Part shown: piece by piece, positions 7,782 to 16,278 of the stretch
Numbering within the stretch: position 1 is the first letter of the stretch
How the letters are laid out: each line of letters opens with the position of its first letter
Assembly (NCBI GenBank): GCA_934477125.1
Contig: CAKSOL010000006.1
Span: 82,208 to 146,207, forward strand
Direction: 5' to 3'
Source of the DNA: an uncultured Eubacteriales bacterium
GTDB taxonomy: Bacteria; Bacillota; Clostridia; Oscillospirales; Acutalibacteraceae
DNA: 64,000 nt
Notes under the pieces: generated by a model
Databases searched by the model: none
What the model was told of the DNA's origin: nothing
The model's input: the letters and a program-made list of their open reading frames with translations, nothing else
Position numbers and translations under genes: made by a program

Positions 7782-8546
7782 TTAAGCCCATCTTCTCTTC
7801 TCAAGGGATCTCACGGACAGGAACAGGAACGCCGCGATAAAGCTCGCGAAATAAACCATATCTCCGAGGGATATTATCTGCTGGTAGAACCTGTCGAGAG
7901 GAGTTGAGAAGGTCAGCTTTTCAAGCACGAACACAAGCGCGTTTCTCAGCGCCAAAACGGTGTTTGAAATCCATTTTATCTTTATTCCGGTTATCGAGGA
8001 GCTTGAGGAATTTATCCAGCTCGTTATCGCCGGCATAAGCATAATCATAATGTTGGTAACGAGGGTTGCAATCGCCGCAAGCGAGGTGCTTTCCGTCAGC
8101 GACGATATAAACAGTCCCATCGCTATGAGTATGGCGCCGAACAGCAGCATTCCGAGCAGCATATAAAGGTACGCTCCGAGGTGAGCCGAGGAAAGGCTCG
8201 CGGCGATTATCTCGAAAATAACCGTAGGAGCAAAGCTCAGAGCGTAAACCGCAAAGGCGGCAAGGAATTTGCCTAAAATTATGCCCGAAAGCGGAACCGG
8301 CGCCGTAAGCAGAGCCTGGTCGACCTTGCTGTGACGGTCCTCGCTGAGCAGACGCATGGTAATAAGCGGAATAAGGAACAGCGCATAGCTGTTCATCTGA
8401 CCGGTTATAAGAGCAACGTCAACCGAGCCGCTGCTGTATATCATTCTGAATTGCAGTCCTAAAAAGAAGAACATTATCGCAAGGAAAATATATCCCACAG
8501 GGGACAGAAAATATGCTTTGAATTCACGCTTGAATATCGCCGTCAT
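7782..8546 (-). CDS. ABC-2 type permease (GldF-like)
   Basis: 254 residues with about six membrane helices. The N-terminus MTAIFKREFKAYFLSPVGYIFLA and the later LISSLTESTSLAAIATLVTNI are typical of ABC-2 permeases of the GldF type. It is expected to form the membrane channel with the ATPase encoded just upstream (4-bp ATGA overlap) and with the GldG-like protein downstream. The stretch ITMRLLSEDRHSKVDQALLTAPV matches the conserved cytoplasmic loop of this group. The exported substrate is unknown. Confidence 0.88.
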   Translation of the reverse strand: MTAIFKREFKAYFLSPVGYIFLAIMFFFLGLQFRMIYSSGSVDVALITGQMNSYALFLIPLITMRLLSEDRHSKVDQALLTAPVPLSGIILGKFLAAFAVYALSFAPTVIFEIIAASLSSAHLGAYLYMLLGMLLFGAILIAMGLFISSLTESTSLAAIATLVTNIMIMLMPAITSWINSSSSSITGIKIKWISNTVLALRNALVFVLEKLTFSTPLDRFYQQIISLGDMVYFASFIAAFLFLSVRSLEKRRWA

Positions 8547-9625
8547 TCCGCATCCGCTCCTTTCTCCTCAGTCTCGTTCTTTTCGGATTCTTCCTCCGGA
8601 AGCTCTATTTCAAAGTCCGGTGCAGGCTCGTCTGCTCCGCTTTCCTCCGGATCTGCCGGCAGAGTTCCGAGCATACGCCGCGCCTCGTTGTTATCGGTTA
8701 CTTCGGTAAGTCTTAAGAACACCTGCTCAAGCGACAAATCGTTTTCCGTAAGCGAAAGCAGGGTTTTGCCTCTGGATACAACTCTGTCGAACACGGAGGC
8801 ACGGATATCCGCGCCCTCCTCAGGCACGATATTGAAATCATATGTTCCGCTTTCCTTTCTTCCGAGCGAGGTTACCCGCCGAACGCCCTTAACGCTCGAA
8901 AGAGCGGTAAGCATATCGTTTTCGTCGCAGGCTATGCGCGCCGTCAGAGAATGATCCTTGGAAAGGGCGGCGGAAAGGTTATCGGGGGTGTCGTCCGCAA
9001 TTATCTGACCGCGGTTTATGATTATAACGCGGCGGCAGATAGCCGAGATTTCCGAGAGGATATGCGAGGAAAGAATAACGGTATGGTTTTTACCGAGCTT
9101 TGCTATAAGGTTGCGGATTTCGATTATCTGCTTGGGGTCGAGACCGACGGTCGGCTCGTCGAGAATAAGCACGTCCGGATTTCCGATAAGCGCCTGCGCA
9201 AAGCCAACGCGCTGCCGGTAGCCCTTTGAAAGATACTTTATAAGGCGGTTCTGAACGTGGTCAATCTTGACCAGCCGCATAATTTCGTCGATATGCGGCT
9301 TTTTCGGAAAGCGCACCTTTTTAAGGTCGTAAATAAAGTTAAGATACTCCCTTACCTTCATATCGGTGTAAAGCGGGGGCAGCTCAGGCAGATAGCCTAT
9401 GCGTTTTTTGGCTTCCTCCGGGTCGTTTACGATGTCAAAGCCGTCAATGGCGACCGACCCTTGGGTGAGCGAAAGATATCCGGTAAGGATATTCATTATC
9501 GTGGACTTTCCGGCGCCGTTCGGTCCGAGAAAGCCGATTACCTCTCCCTTGTCAATCGAAAAGCTTACGTGATCGACAGCAAGGAAACTTCCGTACCGTT
9601 TGCTCAGTCCGGTAACCTCAATCAT
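8543..9625 (-). CDS. ABC transporter ATP-binding protein (GldA-like)
   Basis: 360 residues. Walker A GPNGAGKST (34-42), signature LSKGYRQRVG, Walker B VLILDEPTVGLDP and the switch histidine in ILSSHIL are all intact. A DUF4162-like region follows, then an acidic C-terminal tail rich in Glu and Pro (about 320-360) that is longer than in typical relatives. It powers the ABC-2 permease encoded next. First gene of the four-gene minus-strand unit; AGGAGGAATAAC precedes the ATG. No strong promoter was found in the 93-bp spacer, only weak TTTACA/TATGAT boxes. Confidence 0.93.
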   Translation of the reverse strand: MIEVTGLSKRYGSFLAVDHVSFSIDKGEVIGFLGPNGAGKSTIMNILTGYLSLTQGSVAIDGFDIVNDPEEAKKRIGYLPELPPLYTDMKVREYLNFIYDLKKVRFPKKPHIDEIMRLVKIDHVQNRLIKYLSKGYRQRVGFAQALIGNPDVLILDEPTVGLDPKQIIEIRNLIAKLGKNHTVILSSHILSEISAICRRVIIINRGQIIADDTPDNLSAALSKDHSLTARIACDENDMLTALSSVKGVRRVTSLGRKESGTYDFNIVPEEGADIRASVFDRVVSRGKTLLSLTENDLSLEQVFLRLTEVTDNNEARRMLGTLPADPEESGADEPAPDFEIELPEEESEKNETEEKGADAE

Positions 9626-9718
9626 TGTTATTCCTCCAGTTTAAAATTAAATCTTTATTATGTTATCATACGGTATGACGAAAATTGTAAACATCCTTTT
9701 AACAAAGCATAAACAATA

Positions 9719-10399
9719 TTACATAAGTATGCTTTTCAGCTCGTCGAGCCGGGATATTTCGTAGGTCGGCTTAATATTGCAGGGGCTGCCGTTCGGATTA
9801 TACAGGCAGGTTGAAAGCCCGGCGTTTATTCCGCCGAGAATATCCGAGGAGGGAGAATCCCCGATAACCAGAACGCGGCTTTTATTGCAGTCCGGAACGC
9901 GCGATATAATATAGTCGAAGAACGCCTTTTCCGGCTTTTTCGCGCCTATCTCCTCGGAAATGAAAATTCCGCTGAAATAGCCCTCCAGTCCGGATTCTCC
10001 TATCCGCTTATACTGCGTTTGGGCGACGCCGTTGGTCGCGGCGTAAACCCTTATCCCCCGTTCGCGCACCCAGCGCAGAATATCCTCCGCTCCGGGGATA
10101 ACGTCGTGTCCTTCCGAAAGGCATACAAAGTATTCCGCCGAGAGCTTTTCGGGGTCGGCAGACACCCTGAGCCTTTTTACAAGCTCGTTAAACCGCCCGG
10201 TAAAAATAGCCTCGCGCTCAATTTCGCCCCGCTCGAACGCCTCCCAGTATTTCCGGTTTATTTCCGAATAAAGGGCAGCGTTTTCATCGGTTGCCGGAAT
10301 ACCGTTCATTTCCATAACCCGGCGTATCGCCTTACGCTCGGAGCTGCTGAAATCAAGCAGAGTATTGTCAATATCGAAAAAAAGCGTATTGTATTTCAA
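9719..10399 (-). CDS. HAD-family nucleotidase, YjjG type
   Basis: 226 residues. The start is TTG, overlapping the galU stop as TTGA; AAAGGAG lies about 14 bases upstream within galU. HAD motif I DIDNTLLDF, motif II AATNG, the lysine in KKPEKAFFDYI and motif IV VIGDSPSSDILGG are present, with an alpha-helical C1 cap. This arrangement fits YjjG/YfnB-like pyrimidine nucleotidases, which hydrolyse nucleoside monophosphates and non-canonical pyrimidine nucleotides. It is the last gene of the galU operon. Substrate assignment within the HAD family is uncertain. Confidence 0.85.
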   Translation of the reverse strand: MKYNTLFFDIDNTLLDFSSSERKAIRRVMEMNGIPATDENAALYSEINRKYWEAFERGEIEREAIFTGRFNELVKRLRVSADPEKLSAEYFVCLSEGHDVIPGAEDILRWVRERGIRVYAATNGVAQTQYKRIGESGLEGYFSGIFISEEIGAKKPEKAFFDYIISRVPDCNKSRVLVIGDSPSSDILGGINAGLSTCLYNPNGSPCNIKPTYEISRLDELKSILM

Positions 10400-11265
10400 A
10401 GCTTTTCGGAAATCTCCTTTAAATATTCTCTCAGCTGTCCGCTGATTTCCGGATGCTTCAGTCCGACCTCAATATTAGCCTTCAGTATTCCGAATTTATT
10501 GCCCATATCGTATCTCGTTCCGGAAAACTCAACTCCTATCATTCCGGCGGAACGTGCGGTAACCGCCATAGCGTCGGTCAGCTGAAGCTCGCCGCCGGCT
10601 CCGAGCGGAGTTTTTTCGAGAATGGAGAAAACCGAAGGGTCGAGAACGCAGCGGCCGAGTATCGCGTAATTCGAGAATTTTTCGCTCAGCTTCGGCTTTT
10701 CTATCATATCGCTGACTCCGAATATATGCTCCTCTAACCTGTCAACCTTGAGAGAGCAGTATTTAACTACGAATTCGTCCGGAACCTCTTTTATTCCGAC
10801 AACCCCCTTGCCGTATTTCTCATAGGCGGCGCAAAGCTCGACTATCGCGGGAGTTTCTCCGATTATAACATCGTCGCCGTAAAGCACGGCGAACGGCTCG
10901 TCCCCGACAAATTCGCGGGCGCGCAGAACGGCGTCTCCGAGACCGCGCGTCTGCTTCTGGCGGATATAATAAATATTGGCGAGGTCGGCTGTGCGGCGCA
11001 TTTCCTCCAAAACGGCTGTGTTTCCGCGGCGTTCAAGCATTGCCTCAAGCTCAACCGAATGGTCGAAATGGTCCTCTATAACGCCCTTGCCGCGGTTGGT
11101 TATTATCAGAATGTCGGTAATTCCCGCGTTTACAGCCTCCTCAACTATGTACTGTATCGCAGGCTTGTCAACGATGGGCAGCATTTCCTTGGGGAGCGCC
11201 TTGGAGGCGGGCAGAACCCTCGTTCCGAGTCCTGCGGCGGGGATAATCGCTTTTCTTATTTTCAT
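10396..11265 (-). CDS. galU: UTP-glucose-1-phosphate uridylyltransferase
   Basis: 289 residues, the usual length. The nucleotide-binding start IPAAGLGTRVLPASKALPKE, the YGDDVI aspartate region and GAGGELQLTDAM are those of bacterial GalU/GtaB. It makes UDP-glucose from UTP and glucose-1-phosphate for glycolipid, capsule and teichoic acid glucosylation. It lies two bases downstream of a zinc-ribbon membrane protein gene, and its stop overlaps the nucleotidase start. The glycan-related neighbours (beta-helix transferase first in the operon) fit an envelope role. Confidence 0.96.
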   Translation of the reverse strand: MKIRKAIIPAAGLGTRVLPASKALPKEMLPIVDKPAIQYIVEEAVNAGITDILIITNRGKGVIEDHFDHSVELEAMLERRGNTAVLEEMRRTADLANIYYIRQKQTRGLGDAVLRAREFVGDEPFAVLYGDDVIIGETPAIVELCAAYEKYGKGVVGIKEVPDEFVVKYCSLKVDRLEEHIFGVSDMIEKPKLSEKFSNYAILGRCVLDPSVFSILEKTPLGAGGELQLTDAMAVTARSAGMIGVEFSGTRYDMGNKFGILKANIEVGLKHPEISGQLREYLKEISEKL

Positions 11266-11267
11266 AA

Positions 11268-12410
11268 TTAAACTCCTGTTATCGCAAGTATTAGCGCGAC
11301 TGTTGCGGCAAAGGTTAAGAATATCGGCACAATAATTCCGATGGCGAGCAGTCCGCCCGATGTTCCTCCCGTTGCAGCCAGACCGAAACGGTAGTACTGC
11401 GGATTAACGCAGCCTGCCTGATATTTCCTTATGGATTTTACCGCTTTTTTCTTATAAATCCGGCAGCCGAACAGACCGAATACTATTGCAAGGGTTAAGT
11501 TAATCACCGTCTGAAGGGGAGTAAGTAAATTGTAAACTGCGGCAGGCAGCGAATTTTGCGGCTCATGTTCGGTTTCTTCGGGCGCAGGATAGGTTTCGTC
11601 CGGGAAATAATCTCCGTCCCCGTCGGAAAAGTCATCGCCGAAAATATTCTCGGTCATATAGGCTATCCGGTCGGCAATATCCGGAACAAAGGTTATTTCC
11701 AAGGCGGTTTTCGCTATACTGAGTACCATTCCCGCAGTCAGTAAAATAACGGCGATTTTGGGCATTTTCCGATAGAAGAACCAGCAGGCCGCGCCGAATG
11801 CGCCGAAGAAAAAGCTGAGCAGCGCCGGAGCCCAGAGCCAAGCCGCTTTATTTCCGGTAAGCTCCATTTTTGCAAATTTCGGAAGATAGACCGACGCATT
11901 TTTGCCGACGAAAATTGCCATATCCTCCGCCGGAATACCGTCAATCGGCGGCATTTCAAAGGGCATATGACCCTGCTGAGGGTAAAACGGCGCAAAGCCG
12001 TCCGAATAAGCGCGGTTTGCGTTCTGAGAATACTGCACTCCCTGATACTGTCCGCCGGTCTGATAAGCCGTCTGTCCGTAATCCGAAGGCGGCGTCTGCC
12101 CGGAAGGCTGCTGCCGGGAACAATCTCCTCCGGCAGAGGGCGGATGTTGTCCCGGAGCGCCGCAAAAGGGGCTTTGAGGGGAATACTGCTGTCCGCCGGA
12201 AGCGGGGAATTGCTGCGCGCTGCTCTGAGCGGCGGAATTTGCGCCGGCAAAGGTCTGCTGTGCGCCTGTAAACGGTTGAGCGTACCCGTTCTGCGGCTGA
12301 CGGACGTTTGCGTGCGGCGGCTCAAGCAGGGCTCCGCAGTTCTTGCAGTAGTCATACTCGCTTTCGTTTTCAACTCCGCAGCTTTTGCAGGCTCTTTTCT
12401 GTTCTTCCAT
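11268..12410 (-). CDS. zinc-ribbon membrane protein with DUF2628-like region
   Basis: 380 residues. An N-terminal zinc ribbon (CKSCGVENESEYDYCKNCG) is followed by a long Gln/Pro/Ser/Gly-rich linker (about 35-150) and then a membrane part with a DUF2628-like segment (SVYLPKFAKMELTGNKAAWLWAPAL) and about four helices. The C-terminal half resembles the neighbouring gene product (compare FVGKNASVYLPKF with FVFANTPRYIPRF), so the two are tandem paralogues with different cytoplasmic heads. The ATG follows CCGGAGGT. Function unknown; the soluble ribbon suggests binding of a partner. Confidence 0.75.
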   Translation of the reverse strand: MEEQKRACKSCGVENESEYDYCKNCGALLEPPHANVRQPQNGYAQPFTGAQQTFAGANSAAQSSAQQFPASGGQQYSPQSPFCGAPGQHPPSAGGDCSRQQPSGQTPPSDYGQTAYQTGGQYQGVQYSQNANRAYSDGFAPFYPQQGHMPFEMPPIDGIPAEDMAIFVGKNASVYLPKFAKMELTGNKAAWLWAPALLSFFFGAFGAACWFFYRKMPKIAVILLTAGMVLSIAKTALEITFVPDIADRIAYMTENIFGDDFSDGDGDYFPDETYPAPEETEHEPQNSLPAAVYNLLTPLQTVINLTLAIVFGLFGCRIYKKKAVKSIRKYQAGCVNPQYYRFGLAATGGTSGGLLAIGIIVPIFLTFAATVALILAITGV

Positions 12411-12440
12411 TCAATAACCTCCGGTTGATATTAAATTTGT

Positions 12441-13370
12441 CTATAAAACAAAGCTTATAAGAATTATCGGGAGATACTGGGCGGCAAGCAGCGCTATAAT
12501 CAGCGCCCAGAGGCTTACTCCTCCCATCCGGCGGTAATCCTCGTCCGCGTCCTGACTTTCGGCGTTTATTTTTTTAACGTCTGCGATAACATGCCGGCGG
12601 TAAATTCCGTCGCCGAAAATGCCGCATAAAATCCGCAGCGTTAAATTTATTATAAGACCTGCTGCTGCAAGAGCCAGAGCGGCGGCAGGCAGCTTTATAT
12701 CGGCCGCCGCCAAAAGCGCGGCATTGGTCATTTGCTGAGTTGAGATACCGGCTGCCGCCAGCGCGGAATAAAGCGGCTGGGTTAAAAGAACCGACGCAGC
12801 GCCGATAATTCCGGTTATAACCGCGTATAAATACATTTTTCTTGAGGCAAACCAAGCCCAGGGAAAAAGAAAGGCAAGCCAGTTCCATGAGGTCTTTTTT
12901 CCTGCCGCCATCATAGCAAACCGGGGAATATAGCGCGGAGTGTTGGCGAAAACAAAGCGTTTTGCCTCTTCGGCTGTAACTCCCTCGCCGATATCGGTAT
13001 CCGCCGGAACTCCGCCCAGCATATCGTTACCGAAGCCCTGAATAACTCTCGGCGCTCCGCAGCGCGGACAGGCAGGGATGCCGTCGTCGTATTCCTCTCC
13101 GCAGAACCGGCAGCGAACCGTTCCCGGAGTAAGCCGTTCCTTGTCGCTCGCAATTTTTTCGTTGATTTTTGCCGTTTCGTTTTCGGCGCTGTGAACAAGA
13201 TTATACTGCTGCGGCGTGCCGTGAGCTTCGGCGCAGCCGCAATGACCGACAGCGTTATAGCAGTCCCTGTGGTGCGGTGCGCCGCATTCCGGGCAGTAAA
13301 CTATATCATCGTCGTCAAACAGATATGCGTGGCAAACCGCGCATTGCTTTCTGTCCTGCTGTTTATCCAT
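12441..13370 (-). CDS. RING-like/zinc-ribbon membrane protein with DUF2628-like region
   Basis: 309 residues from the ATG at 13370, chosen because AAGGGAG is seven bases upstream; an upstream in-frame start lacks a site. Two cysteine clusters occur in the cytoplasmic head: CAVCHAYLFDDDDIVYCPEC with a following H-H-C set (treble-clef/RING-like prokaryotic zinc ribbon), and CRFCGEEYDDGIPACPRCG. A DUF2628-like membrane region with about five helices follows. It is a paralogue of the next gene. The start overlaps the Nudix stop by 8 bp (ATGGATAA). No function is established. Confidence 0.75.
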   Translation of the reverse strand: MDKQQDRKQCAVCHAYLFDDDDIVYCPECGAPHHRDCYNAVGHCGCAEAHGTPQQYNLVHSAENETAKINEKIASDKERLTPGTVRCRFCGEEYDDGIPACPRCGAPRVIQGFGNDMLGGVPADTDIGEGVTAEEAKRFVFANTPRYIPRFAMMAAGKKTSWNWLAFLFPWAWFASRKMYLYAVITGIIGAASVLLTQPLYSALAAAGISTQQMTNAALLAAADIKLPAAALALAAAGLIINLTLRILCGIFGDGIYRRHVIADVKKINAESQDADEDYRRMGGVSLWALIIALLAAQYLPIILISFVL

Positions 13371-13902
13371 AAATATGCTCCCTTGATTTGCGGTATCTGT
13401 CAAGCTCGGAAAAAACTACCTGAAAATATTCCTTTCCGTAATCGTGAAACAGACCGTCCTCTATCATTTTTTTAAGCTGCGCGCGCGTTACCCATTTAAC
13501 CGCGGCAACCTCGCTTTTCTGCAATGTAAGCTCCTCGGCGGCGCAGTCGCAGGTTATCGCCCAAACGTCAAGCAGGGAATTTCTTCTGAAAATCCTCGTC
13601 AGCTTTTTCATGCTTTCGGGCGTTGAGGAAATGCTCAGCTCCTCGAACAGCTCGCGGTGAGCCGCGGTATAGGAGTCCTCTCCGGAAATCGCAGCTCCGC
13701 CGGTTGCCGCCCATTCTCCCGGCATAAGCTTTTTTTCGTTCGAGCGGCGCTGTATCAGAATATTGCCGTTTGATGAAAGCACCCAGATATGAACGACCAG
13801 ATGGTATTCTCCGATTTTCAGCGTGTTTTCGCCGCGGAGCATCGTTCTTCCGACAGGCTTTCCGTCCTTATTGAGTACATCCCAGCGTTCTCTGCCTATC
13901 AT
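13363..13902 (-). CDS. Nudix hydrolase
   Basis: 179 residues. The Nudix box is complete (G69-x5-E75-x7-R83-E84-x2-E87-E88), although the usual glycine after the second glutamate is replaced (LSI). The N-terminus (MIGRERWDVLNKDGKPVGRTM) and the HLVVHIWVLSSNGNILIQRR strand fit the YfcD/isopentenyl-diphosphate-isomerase-like branch of Nudix proteins. It hydrolyses nucleoside diphosphates linked to another moiety; the substrate is unknown. Its ATG overlaps the beta-helix gene stop (ATGA). Confidence 0.88.
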   Translation of the reverse strand: MIGRERWDVLNKDGKPVGRTMLRGENTLKIGEYHLVVHIWVLSSNGNILIQRRSNEKKLMPGEWAATGGAAISGEDSYTAAHRELFEELSISSTPESMKKLTRIFRRNSLLDVWAITCDCAAEELTLQKSEVAAVKWVTRAQLKKMIEDGLFHDYGKEYFQVVFSELDRYRKSREHIYG

Positions 13903-14564
13903 AGCTTTTTAACTACCTCTCCGGCTTTTTTATATATACTTCCCGCAGGCACATAGCCCCGTACCATAGAAAGCGGATAGATACTCGTGTCCGGACCTAC
14001 GACCGTTCCGGGGTTCAGAACCGAGCCACAGCCGACCTCAACGCGGTCGCCCAAAACGGCGCCGAATTTTTTAAGCCCGGTTTCAAGCCTGCCTTCGGGA
14101 GTGCTTATGCTTACCGGCGTTTTATCCGATTTAACATTTGAGGTTATCGCCCCGGCTCCCATATGCGAGCGGAATCCGAGTATGGAATCACCGACATAAT
14201 TATAATGCGGAACCTGAACTTTGTCGAAAAGCAAAACGTTTTTAAGCTCGGTCGAATTTCCGACAACGCAGCCTTTTCCGATAACCGCGCTGCCGCGGAT
14301 AAAGGCGCAGTGCCTTATTTCGGCGTCCTCGTCGATTATGCACGGACCGGTTATAGCGGCACTTGCGGCAATCCTTGCCGAACGGGCTATCCAGATATTC
14401 TCGCCTGCCCTTTCAAAAATTTCGGGGTCAAGCCGCTTTCCTATTTCGCATATTCCGTCCTTTAACCCCACGAGCAGCTCAAACGGATACCTGACCGATT
14501 CGAGCAGCTCCCACGCTATTGTGTTTCCCGGAGAAAAAAGCGCGTCAACGGTAAGAAAATTCAA
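13899..14564 (-). CDS. left-handed beta-helix transferase (GlmU C-terminal-like)
   Basis: 221 residues. The start is TTG, with AAAGGCGGT seven bases upstream. Hexapeptide repeats (IWIARSARIAASAAITGPCIIDED... onward, and GAVLGDRVEVGCGSVLNPGTVVG) form a left-handed beta helix like that of GlmU or sugar-nucleotide-pathway acyltransferases. There is no pyrophosphorylase domain in front of the helix. Such proteins transfer an acetyl or acyl group or act as helix-only homologues of nucleotidyltransferases. First gene of the six-gene galU operon. Confidence 0.75.
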   Translation of the reverse strand: MNFLTVDALFSPGNTIAWELLESVRYPFELLVGLKDGICEIGKRLDPEIFERAGENIWIARSARIAASAAITGPCIIDEDAEIRHCAFIRGSAVIGKGCVVGNSTELKNVLLFDKVQVPHYNYVGDSILGFRSHMGAGAITSNVKSDKTPVSISTPEGRLETGLKKFGAVLGDRVEVGCGSVLNPGTVVGPDTSIYPLSMVRGYVPAGSIYKKAGEVVKKL

Positions 14565-14652
14565 TTTAACGACCGCCTTTCATAAATTTATGCCGCGCGG
14601 GCATCGCATTAAATCTGCGCGATTTCTCTTACAGAGAATTATATACAATACA

Positions 14653-14681
14653 ATTATACCAAAATCCGCTCGCATTTGCAA
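14653..14681 (-). promoter_or_regulatory. promoter of the beta-helix/galU operon
   Basis: On the minus strand TTGCAA (14676-14681), 17 bases, TATAAT (14653-14658), about 90 bp before the first gene of the operon. Confidence 0.75.
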
Positions 14682-14937
14682 CTAATTGTTTGCGTTCGTT
14701 TGAAAACGGCGGTCAAAGCGTATATATACATTATTATATATAGGGGATGCCGCTTTATCGCATAAGTGCTGCCGCCCCGACAGTCCTAACCGCCGCTGCG
14801 GCACATATTTGCAAGTTTCGGCGGCGGTCATCTGAAATTTTCCGCTCTATATATTGTGCTTTAAGCCGGATTTTAATACAACAGAGGGCGTACAGGTAAA
14901 AAATGCAAAAAAACAGCGCGAAATTATGAAAAAAAGC
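14682..14937. other. spacer between divergent operons without a gene
   Basis: This stretch is bounded by two outward promoters. It contains an AT-rich tract (tatatatacattattatatata at 14718-14740 in two short runs) and no open frame with a ribosome binding site. I see no further feature in it. Confidence 0.5.
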
Positions 14938-14966
14938 TTGCAATTTGCGCTCGGTTATGGTATTAT
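14938..14966 (+). promoter_or_regulatory. promoter of the S10-spc-alpha ribosomal cluster
   Basis: TTGCAA (14938-14943), exactly 17 bases, TATTAT (14961-14966). It is the only strong forward promoter seen before rpsJ and probably drives the whole cluster. Confidence 0.75.
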
Positions 14967-14972
14967 ACCTGA

Positions 14973-15237
14973 GTACGCTGTTCGGATTGCAGCGTAAGCA
15001 TGCGATGATGCGGGAGGTGGCCGGTCTCAGAACCGGGAAATTTCCGCGGAGTATGTCCGATTTTAAACCGGGCGAAAGAATTTGGAAAAGTGTGAGGAAA
15101 TCTTGCGATTCTTCGCGCTGCGGCGGCGTCGTGCCGCTGTCCGGAATTGTCTGTGACCCCAGCAATGCCGGTTTTATATTGCGGCCGAAAGAAACACACG
15201 GCACAATGTAAGTTTTTGCCCGCCAACTAATCAAGGA
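14973..15237 (+). promoter_or_regulatory. long structured leader of the ribosomal protein operon
   Basis: About 265 bases separate the predicted start of transcription from the rpsJ ribosome binding site. The leader contains small inverted repeats, for example CCGGT/ACCGG around 15023-15038 and GCAT/ATGC pairs around 14998-15013, and several GC-rich blocks. Ribosomal protein operons are often autoregulated through such leaders (L4 in enteric S10 operons). Whether this one is a regulatory RNA is an inference from length and position. Confidence 0.4.
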
Positions 15238-15250
15238 GGCGAACATTCCA

Positions 15251-15562
15251 ATGGCAGTTAAAGAAAAAATCCGTATTCGCATCAAGGGTTACGATCACGC
15301 GCTTGTAGACCAGTCCGCAGAGAAAATTGTGGAAACCGCTAAACGTACAGGCTCAAGGGTGTCCGGTCCCGTACCGCTCCCGACCGAAAAGGAGATCGTT
15401 ACCATTCTGCGCGCCGTTCATAAGTATAAGGACAGCCGCGAGCAGTTTGAGATGCGCACTCACAAGAGACTGATCGACGTTATCCGCCCGTCCAACAAGA
15501 CGGTTGAGGCGCTTACCGGTCTCGAACTCCCCGCCGGAGTTGAAATAGAGATAAAGCTTTAA
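15251..15562 (+). CDS. rpsJ: ribosomal protein S10 (uS10)
   Basis: 103 residues, canonical throughout (IRIRIKGYDHALVD at the start, THKRLIDVIRPSNKTVEAL near the end). It is part of the 30S head and, as NusE, also joins the antitermination complex. The ATG follows AAGGAGG. First gene of the S10 operon. Confidence 0.98.
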   Translation: MAVKEKIRIRIKGYDHALVDQSAEKIVETAKRTGSRVSGPVPLPTEKEIVTILRAVHKYKDSREQFEMRTHKRLIDVIRPSNKTVEALTGLELPAGVEIEIKL

Positions 15563-15628
15563 GGCTCTGTTTCCGGCAGGAAGGTCAAGTCAGCTCAGCT
15601 GACCAATAACCATTAGGAGGAAGAAAAA

Positions 15629-16261
15629 ATGAAAAAAGGCATTGTCGGCAAGAAGCTCGGTATGACCCAGCTTTTTGACGCAAACGGAAACGTTGTTCCG
15701 GTAACGGTCATCGAGGCAGGTCCCTGCGTGATCTCCCAGAAAAAGACCGCCGAGAACGACGGCTACGAGGCAGTTCAGGTCGGCTTCGGCGATCTGAAGG
15801 CAGGCAAGGTGAACAAGCCCCAGAAGGGTCACTTTGCAAAGGGCGACGTAGCGCCCAAGAAGGTTCTGCGTGAGTTCCGCTTCGAGGACGTAAGCGGTAT
15901 GAACGTGGGCGACATTATAAAGGCTGACGTTTTCGCTGAGGGCGACGCGGTAGACGTTCGCGGCACTTCAAAGGGTAAGGGCTATGCCGGAACCATCAAG
16001 CGCTGGAACTTCCACCGTCTCAAGGAGTCCCACGGTACCGGTCCCGTTGCCCGTCACGGCGGCTCGCTGGGCGCATGCTCAAGCCCGTCCCGCGTTTTCA
16101 AGGGCAAGAAGATGGCAGGTCACCTCGGACATGAGCGCGTAACCGTTCAGAATTTGAGCGTAGTCAAGGTTGACGCCGAAAAGAATATAATCGCCGTTAA
16201 GGGCGCCGTTCCGGGCCCCAAGGGCGGAATAGTCGTTCTTTTCGACAGCGTTAAGGCTTAA
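15629..16261 (+). CDS. rplC: ribosomal protein L3 (uL3)
   Basis: 210 residues. The start MKKGIVGKKLGMTQLF and the conserved extension that enters the peptidyl transferase region (GSLGACSSPSRVFKGKKMAG) identify L3, one of the first proteins to bind 23S rRNA. AGGAGG precedes the ATG; 66 bp after rpsJ. Confidence 0.98.
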   Translation: MKKGIVGKKLGMTQLFDANGNVVPVTVIEAGPCVISQKKTAENDGYEAVQVGFGDLKAGKVNKPQKGHFAKGDVAPKKVLREFRFEDVSGMNVGDIIKADVFAEGDAVDVRGTSKGKGYAGTIKRWNFHRLKESHGTGPVARHGGSLGACSSPSRVFKGKKMAGHLGHERVTVQNLSVVKVDAEKNIIAVKGAVPGPKGGIVVLFDSVKA

Positions 16262-16278
16262 AGGAAGGAGTGTTTGAA

